This document shows positions 57,901-64,000 of a stretch of DNA of 64,000 bases, piece by piece. How positions within the stretch are numbered: the first letter of the stretch is position 1; every line of letters starts with the position of its first letter. This DNA is from Deroplatys truncata. Taxonomy: Eukaryota; Arthropoda; Insecta; Mantodea; Mantidae. The notes under the pieces are model-generated. The model was not told the origin of the DNA. It made no database searches and was given only the letters and a program-made list of their open reading frames with translations. The stretch is taken from contig CM060979.1 in NCBI GenBank assembly GCA_030765065.1, positions 110,100,350 through 110,164,349 on the forward strand, given 5' to 3'. The position numbers were made by a program, and so were the translations under genes.

Positions 57901-59454
57901 ACTGACATCATCCAACAGCTGGTAATACTTGGAAAATCATATAGGAGGCTATAAATAAATAATTATTCTTAAGACATATATTGATTTCATGTAGACCAAA
58001 CTGCTTGTACCTAGTAAATATATTGCAACTATATTTTTATTAATTATATATATTTTCCATTAATTATATATATAATAACAAAAAATATTGCAACTAGTTC
58101 TTTTACAATTGTGAAATGTTAGAAGAATAAGGGTCATTATTATTGGGTAATTTCTACAGGTATGATATCTTCCTTAGCAGACAACACAATGCTCTACAAA
58201 ACTGTAAGAATTTAACACATGGGACTAATCAAGCCATTTATGCACTGTTATTCTGCTCTTTGAACACATGTAGAAATATACCCAACAGGTCTAGGTTATT
58301 CGTTAGATGTCTATAGGTTCAAATCAAAGTTTAGTGATGTAAATAATGTTACTCTATCGCAGGAAAGGTTAGCAGCTTTCCTTGTGTACATTACTGTTAA
58401 AACCTAAACTATGTCAAAACCAATTTTAACTAACAAAAACTGCTTTAGACAAATCTTACTAGTTAAAACTAATTGCATTTAATTGAATATGTGATCTTAA
58501 TGAAAAAATTCTGAAATTCTTGTTTAAAATTGGTTTTATTTACATAAATCTCATACAAATTAGTTGAAGTAGTTCAACCTGTGTAATTATTTATTTGCGA
58601 CAATGTATTCTTGAAAACTGCTGCAGATTTTTACGTAAGATGAAAGTCAGCTAATATCAATGAATGCTGAAGGAATCCTTTACCAATTTGGTATTTTTGC
58701 AGAAGATTTCTTTCCATTTCTGGTATTAAGTAATTTCAATTTTTTCATACTTGCACAAATTATTTTGAAAAACTGTTGCTTGTACCATTTCATCCCTCTA
58801 ACCACCAAACTCTAGAATTCATTACAGCTAATTCCATTTGTTAAAATTAATTTCCACTAGTTAAAACTAACTTAGATGGAGTCTGCATTTATACAGTAAC
58901 AAAACAGTAATAGTGCCTAAGACAAAATAAATGAGCAGCAGCCAGAGAGGGAGTTCAATTTCGAAAACATTGGAAGCATTTGTTGACACTGCATTCACAG
59001 TACACAATTTAATACCACCCCACATTCATCTCAAAGCTATGCAATAAGTGGGAAGATGCCTTTTAGTTTGGTTATATGCATGGTATCGGAAGAGCGAAAC
59101 ACATGTGACTCGTAATGAAACAACTTGGGTTCGTATCCTTGGTGTAATACTTTTAATTTGTTAAATATTGGCAATGCCATGTTTTCCATGCATAAAATAT
59201 CTATTAATTTTAAGATATTCATGCATAAAAACACAAAACAAATTATCTTTTAGTTTTCAAAATAAATGCCATATTAGAAGAATTCTAAAGTGAAAATCTA
59301 AACCAAATACTTAAATAACTTAATATCGGATGTGCAAACTCTCTGTCCCATTCTTCACTTATAAATGGCACTGGCATGGTCATGCATGCGCACCTCATAG
59401 CCTTGGAGTTCTGCATTATATGCTAGCAATTATACTGACTTTTGCTATGGCTCA
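57901..59454. other. No recognisable feature
   Basis: AT-rich intron. A short imperfect duplication around ttaattatatatat is seen at 58036-58077. Confidence 0.45.
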
Positions 59455-60015
59455 TAAAGACTAAGTACAAGGAGTTGGTAAATGTTGCTGGATACTCTGT
59501 GTCTCAGGCTGCAAGAGCACTTAAGTCCATATACCATATATGGGTGTGATTGAGGAAGGGATTATTCGTCATTGACCTGGTACGGGTCGAAAACCTTTGT
59601 CCACTCATCAACAGGACACTGCACTTCTAGAAGAGGCAGACAGCAATCCCTTCCAGCATGTGTCTACAAATTAGAATTCTAATTTCCCAGGGTTGAACCA
59701 CAAAGTCGTGCGTCATTTGACTATAGCAGGGTTCTTGCAAAGACAAGATATAACAGTGATTGATTGGCCTCCTTGCCCACCAGATTTGAATCCTATTGAA
59801 AATGTTTGGGCAGAAGTGAAGAAAGTTTTGGAGTTAAATTAGTCTGCAAGACAAAAGAGGTTGTGTGAGATCAAATACAGGATGCTTGGGAGGAAGTATC
59901 CTCTTGTGAAAATTTGACTAGGCATTTGATATCAACCATTCCTCGTAGAATGAGGGCAGTAATAGAAGTAGAGGGTTTACACACCCGATATGAAGTTATT
60001 TCTATTTTTACTTCC
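59455..60015 (+). pseudogene. Tc1-like transposase, internally deleted
   Basis: The N-terminal part reads KLVNVAGYSVSQAARALKSI (first helix-turn-helix), then a stop, PGTGRKPLSTHQQDTALLEE and ADSNPFQHV (linker and second domain start). It then jumps to the C-terminal catalytic part: ITVIDWPPCPPDLNPIENVW and AEVKKVLELN, where the Glu of NPIENVW is the third catalytic residue of DD34E transposases. The two Asp blocks are gone. Several stops follow. No terminal repeats recognised. Confidence 0.8.
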
Positions 60016-61162
60016 TTTTACATTCAGGAATATAATATTTACTTATTTCATATTTAGTTTCAAAACGAAAAGAAGTGTGTTTCAGTTTTTGTGTGTGAGC
60101 ATAAATGCCTTGAAATCAAATAAGCCTTGGCAATTGGAAATTATATAATAATATGGTAATAAACATTTAGTTTTTCTGCCCAAGAAAAAAGAAGAATTAT
60201 GCTCGGGATACGAATCTCGGTTAGGTCTCCTTGCTACATACCTGCTTATAACCACTCGGCTGTTAGTGCCTATTCAGTAACTGGGATTCAATATGAAAGA
60301 TGACAGTGGAACAAAGCTAAAGGCACGCATCCTGAGTTACCATTCTATACCAGCCTCAGAAACAATTTTAACTTCGACAAATATACACTTAGAGATTCTG
60401 CTCATTTTGCCTGTCTTAGAATGTACATAAAATTGATCAACCCATATACATATTATACAATACAGGGTCAAATCTGAAATCTTTAGTATTGGAACAAAAA
60501 AAAAAAAAAAAAAAAAAAAGTAAATAGCATAGTCACTCATATATGTCATTACGCATGTCATCTGGACACCTTAGTGTATGTTCCAGCATCCTGTGGAAGT
60601 TACACATTTTTCTGATAAATACTGCAGACAAATGCAACTCAGAAGTGCCCTTCTTTCGGACAAGAAAACATCCAGTGCACCAGAAAAATTAGTATAAGCC
60701 TAAGTCTAATATTATCTGCATCCTAATAATATTTATGCTACTAATATGTACATAAGTACCTATTCACCAATGTTTGTGCTTGAATGGCAATGGCCAAATA
60801 ACAGAAGTATGAGAAATTAGATCCATCATCTTTAGCAAATTTAATTCAGTTTTTATGGACCTATTTAAGTATTATGCAATAACACCTGGTGTTTAAGTCT
60901 CATCACTTCTATTAAAGTATTAATATCGTTCAAGTCAACTTGTGAAAGAAAACCTTTTGTTTTTTCCAATGCAACAGATATGGTTCTTCCTTCAGGGACT
61001 ACAACTCCAAGAACTTTCCTCAACTATAACAGTACACCTGACATTAGATCCAGCTCTTACAACATATAAATAGCAAATTGCACGAAGTCCTATGGAATGA
61101 TGAAAGCAGAAGAGAAAGAGTAACAATAATCTGCAAATTAGTCAAATGTGAGGATATTTTAC
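60016..61162. other. Intron sequence without recognisable element
   Basis: Contains a 23-base poly(A) at 60497-60519; otherwise anonymous. It lies immediately downstream (in transcription order) of the first coding exon of CNOT7. Confidence 0.45.
60497..60519 (+). repeat. Poly(A) tract
   Basis: An uninterrupted run of A at this position, not adjacent to an identified retroelement. Confidence 0.9.
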
Positions 61163-61286
61163 CTGTAGCTGTGGGCATTGCAGAACTGCACCCCAGTTTC
61201 TCCAGAAGGTGAGTGGCCCAGTTCACATTGGTTGCTCGAGCCAGGCTTCTGCCCCTCTCCCCACTCCCCTTGTCAAACAACACGAA
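61163..61286 (-). CDS. CNOT7: Pop2/CNOT7 first coding exon (start codon plus probable 5' UTR)
   Basis: A 124-bp GC-richer island on the minus strand bounded by an acceptor (tttaatttcag before 61286) and a donor (gtaaaa after 61163). Its last 16 bases, 61178 down to 61163, read ATG CCC ACA GCT ACA G. The phase-1 end joins exactly to the two leading bases of the exon at 14889, giving MPTATGNGSAHSG before IPSNEECG. Short Met-Pro-Ser/Ala/Thr starts are known for this family. Upstream of that ATG the same frame stays open through the exon (VLFDKGSGERGRSLAR and onward) but has no other ATG, so this part is most likely 5' UTR, although an N-terminal extension from a further upstream exon cannot be excluded. 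The acceptor implies at least one more exon to the right. The phase match and conserved start support the call; transcript data would settle it. Confidence 0.75.
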
Positions 61287-61504
61287 CTGAAATTAAATAT
61301 GGCATAGAAGTTTGGCTCTTTATATAAAAAAAAATTTGTAACCTCAAAATATAAAATGCTTTGATTTTTTTAATAAAACAGAGAGAGGCAGCAATAATTT
61401 TATTTACTGATACACAGAGATATATTTGAGAAAATTTGAAATCATTCTATTACATATTTTAATTCTCTGCTTATGCATAACAGTCACTATATTTTTTAAC
61501 TATT

Positions 61505-62395
61505 ATGTATATAATTAATTGAAATTAATTACACTTTTTAGAGACCTTAGCCTGGTCTTGGTAAGCTTTTAATGTAGAGTCAACTGAAAAATTCAATGCC
61601 ATAGCCAGGATTTGAACACAGTTCTCCCGCTCTCCGTATGGTTGCTCTAACCATTGAGTTACTGTGACAACATGCCGGTGGAACATTGAATTCCCCAATT
61701 GACTCAAGTTGTTTCCCAGATAGACCACCAAGGCATCTCACTAGAGATGACAATCTCAATGGCGACCTGCCATCGTAAGTACTTTGATACTGGGTGCTTA
61801 TGAGTTTCTTAAGTTTTTTTTAATTATTATGCATGTAATTAATTGATATTAATTATACTTTTTAGTGACCTTAGCCTGGTCTTGTGAGTGTTTAATATAG
61901 AGTCAACTGAAAAATTCAATGCCACAGCCAGGATTTGAACACGCCAGTGGGACATTAAATTCCCCAATTGACTCAAGTTGTTTCCCAGATAGACCACCAG
62001 GGCATCTCACTAGAGTTGACAATCTCAATGGCGACCTGCCATCGCAAGTAGTTTGATACTGAGTGTTTAAGGGTTTCTTAAGATTTTTCTTTCTTTTTGA
62101 CTCTACATTAAAAACTTGCCAAGACCAGGCTAAGGTCTCTAAAAAGTATAATTAATTTCAATTAATTATATACATAATAATTAAAGAAAAATAAAATAAA
62201 GAAAGAAAGAACCTTAAGAAGCCTTGGTGGTCTATCTGGGAAACAACTTGAGTCAATTGGGGAATTCAATGTCCCACCGGGCTGTCGTCACAGCAGCTCA
62301 ATGGTTAGAGCAACTGCATGGAGAGCAGGAGAACCATGTTCAAATCCCAGCTGCGGCACTGAATTTGTCATTTGACTCTACATTTAAAAAAAAAA
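61505..62395. repeat. Cluster of three tRNA-derived SINE units in inverted arrangement
   Basis: Two minus-strand units in tandem (about 61505-61805 and 61820-62095) and one plus-strand unit (62096-62395). Shared blocks: aattaattatact, gaccttagcctggtcttg, agtcaactgaaaaattcaat, tttcccagatagaccacca and caatggcgacctgccatcg. The tRNA-like part (agctcaatggttagagcaac and gttcaaatcccagc) is complete in units 1 and 3; unit 2 lost it. The family is the same as at 25861-26407. Confidence 0.8.
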
Positions 62396-63254
62396 TCACT
62401 ATTCTCTTATAATTTCGCATGATTTTCTGGCAAATGTTTCAAGTGATGGAGCATAACTTACTTCTCCAGTGTTGCAATTAAATTTCTATCATTCACTTAC
62501 TTCTAGCCAAAAAAAATCATTAATATCAAAATATTTTAATAACCAAAAGAAATTTTAGTTTGTTCAATATCATAAAATTAATTGTAACAATATTACTGGA
62601 TTTAAGTTATAATGCTCATACAGTGTTTCACATACAATACTTGTGCTGCATTTCTGTAACCTAAAGTGTGTTTAAGGTTGTGATGTAATTTATAATAAAA
62701 ATCACATGCATCTTGTTACGTCTTGGGTTCAAGGTGGCACAAAGTGTTTGGTCTACAAGCAAATTTCTGCATTTAAGTCCCCTTTCAAAATAAATCACTC
62801 ATCTTGAACCAACAGCAGCGCAATCCAAATTTAATGTCACTGCGAAACACTTTATTAACAAAATGTGAATTTTCAGAACACCAACAGTAGCAGTCCTGAG
62901 TATATGCACGACTGTAAAAGTGAAACTACAAAAACAAATCAAGCTGTGGGTGAATTTCATCCAATTTTTCTTGTGCTTAAACTATGTTTTCATCCACCTT
63001 TTTTGTTTTTTTAACCCAAAGATTCAAATTTGTGCATTAAACTATGAAACATGGTTCCAGAACAAGTCAAATTATTAGGACATTTCGGAATTAATTCTGC
63101 AAACAACACTGACTGGTTAAAACATACTCCAGCAGTGTCAATTCTCTCACAATGTTGACAGACCATACATAATATTCTGCTAAGGGGTGGGGAGGAAACA
63201 GTTTTAGAGTGCCAATGGCTGCAATTCCCTAGGTACCGTAACTATATATGTATT
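62396..63254. other. No recognisable feature
   Basis: AT-rich sequence upstream of the CNOT7 first coding exon (minus-strand sense), possibly still transcribed as an upstream intron. Confidence 0.4.
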
Positions 63255-63348
63255 GTAATGAAAAGAAGCTAGAAACAGTGATGTGTATTGAATTTATTTA
63301 AAGGTGAGTCGAAATTGTTACACTAACATCACTTAAGTTTACTCACTT

Positions 63349-63383
63349 AACATGTTTCGGGAAACCGTTGTTCCCATCCTCAG
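63349..63383 (-). ncRNA. Hammerhead ribozyme motif (Penelope 3' end)
   Basis: The minus strand reads CTGAGGA, stem GGGAAC/GTTTCC with a four-base loop, then GAAACATGTT. The segment ACATGT after GAAA is self-complementary, like ACGCGT in the 12.3-kb palindrome. The different sequence with kept pairing supports selection for the fold. Confidence 0.7.
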
Positions 63384-63387
63384 AAGG

Positions 63388-64000
63388 TTAACTCGACTGG
63401 CCCGTGTTGTTGGTGTTTCCGTTTTTTGGACTGGATCCTGTGGTGGCATCTTGTGGTGGAGAAATGTACTTCCAGAGAGGATTTGGTGGCGGCAAATCAA
63501 AATTCATTAGATGTGTGTTGTGTTTTAGAATGGTGATCTTCTCCCATGCATCTAATTCGGCTGCAAATTTGGCTGGTTTGACTAATGTAATATTGGGTTT
63601 GATGTTGTGATTGGTGATCCAAAAATGGTGTGAAACTGCAGATTTGTCCATTTGTTTGTATTTAATACATCTCATGTGCTCCTTTAGCCTAGTTTCTAAG
63701 TTTCTTTTTGTCTTACCAATGTATACTTTATTGCAATCTGAACAATTGATTTTATAGATTCCAGCTTTTTTGTCTTGTGGAATGGGGTCTTTTAACTTGT
63801 TACAAAGTAATTTCTCTATGTTAAATTTGTTCTGTGGGGCTAGGCTGATGTTATGTTTCATGAAAATCTTCTTAAATTTGTGAAATGTTCCTGGGTGGTA
63901 TGTGAATTTCTTGAACTTTAGTTCTTTATCTTGCTGGCTGAGATTAGTTGTGTTTCTGATGTGCATCTGTCGTTTGAATTTTGCAATTTTTTTGTCAATA
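63388..64000 (-). CDS. Penelope-like polyprotein C-terminus with GIY-YIG endonuclease (partial)
   Basis: The frame is open from position 64000 without a stop (IDKKIAKFKRQ precedes the first Met at 63966), so the 192 residues from that Met are only the C-terminus of the reverse transcriptase-endonuclease. It shows FTYHPGTFHKFKKIF, the linker NIEKLLCNKLKDPIPQDKKA, then the endonuclease core GIYKINCSDCNKVYIGKTKR followed by NLETRLKEHMRCIKYK (Cys pair, YIGKT and catalytic-type Arg), HHFWITNHNI, and ENxxE-like WEKITILKHN. It ends with a short hydrophilic tail. This GIY-YIG domain nicks target DNA to prime reverse transcription. No defect is visible, unlike the other Penelope copies here. Confidence 0.9.
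   Translation of the reverse strand, partial: IDKKIAKFKRQMHIRNTTNLSQQDKELKFKKFTYHPGTFHKFKKIFMKHNISLAPQNKFNIEKLLCNKLKDPIPQDKKAGIYKINCSDCNKVYIGKTKRNLETRLKEHMRCIKYKQMDKSAVSHHFWITNHNIKPNITLVKPAKFAAELDAWEKITILKHNTHLMNFDLPPPNPLWKYISPPQDATTGSSPKNGNTNNTGQSS

Larger units (their letters stand above)
14890..61162 (-). other. CNOT7: 46.3-kb intron of CNOT7
   Basis: This is the interval between the inferred first coding exon and the DVWGHNLEEEF exon. It contains no recognisable host exon. It is packed with mariner, Tc1, hAT, LINE, Ty3/gypsy, Penelope, SINE and anonymous repeats listed separately. The size is set by insertions: at least 20 kb is identifiable mobile DNA. The call depends on the assignment of the exon at 61163-61286. 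Confidence 0.72.
63255..64000 (-). mobile_element. Penelope-like element, 3' part, running off the window
   Basis: Minus-strand Penelope-like retroelement: open coding sequence from the window edge to 63388, then a hammerhead motif five bases after the stop, then the terminal segment (gtaacaatttcg, acacatcactgtttc) that recurs at the palindrome near 12.4 kb. Confidence 0.9.

Noticed and set aside
1-64000. CRISPR arrays, bacterial operons, prophage or toxin systems
   Set aside because: Spliced exons, SINEs, LINEs, LTR and mariner elements show a eukaryotic genome; no direct-repeat/spacer array or bacterial gene cluster is present.

Overview
The window is eukaryotic and AT-rich, dominated by transposable elements (TEs). 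It looks like an insect genome with very large introns. The TE mix (mellifera-type mariners, Penelope-like elements with hammerhead motifs, Ty3/gypsy, tRNA-derived SINEs) and the host protein sequence fit an insect, possibly a cockroach, termite, stick insect or orthopteran relative; the exact taxon is not settled by the sequence.

The only host gene recognised is on the minus strand: Pop2/CNOT7 (CAF1), the deadenylase of the CCR4-NOT complex. Three exons are present. Exon A (61163-61286) carries the predicted start codon. Exon B (14750-14889) encodes the N-terminal DVWGHNLEEEF region. Exon C (6743-6939) starts with the catalytic DTEFPG motif. All splice sites are GT/AG and the reading frame joins exactly (16 + 140 + 197 nt). 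The intron between A and B is about 46.3 kb and that between B and C about 7.8 kb. The remaining exons lie beyond the left edge of the window. Almost everything else is therefore intron of this gene, filled with mobile DNA.

Layout by region. 0-5.6 kb: copies of an abundant ~840 bp repeat (called X here), two of them in tandem. 9.3-13.5 kb: a heat-shock-element plus TATA promoter-like segment, an LTR-like repeat, an internally deleted Tc1/mariner-type element (TIR twin A), a helix-turn-helix fragment, a perfect 2 x 106 bp palindrome made of Penelope hammerhead ends, and a long-inverted-repeat transposon. 16.4-17.1 kb: a diverged duplication. 20-31 kb: four decayed mariners and a SINE complex. 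35.9-38.9 kb: two head-to-head Penelope remnants, a mariner end, a second copy of the LTR-like repeat and a SINE. 39-45.4 kb: a dismembered hAT transposase interrupted by a SINE, an X copy and TIR twin B; then another mariner. 45.5-48.3 kb: a three-layer nest (long-TIR element > X repeat > LINE). 48.6-57 kb: X copies split by a LINE that encodes a 2A-like motif and by a young Ty3/gypsy element that lost its integrase through a deletion. 59.4-62.4 kb: a Tc1 remnant, CNOT7 exon A and an inverted cluster of tRNA-derived SINE units. 63.2-64 kb: the 3' end of a Penelope-like element with GIY-YIG endonuclease and hammerhead, running off the window.

No intact autonomous element was found. Every transposase or reverse transcriptase seen is truncated, frameshifted or interrupted, except the Penelope frame at the right edge, which is open as far as it can be seen.
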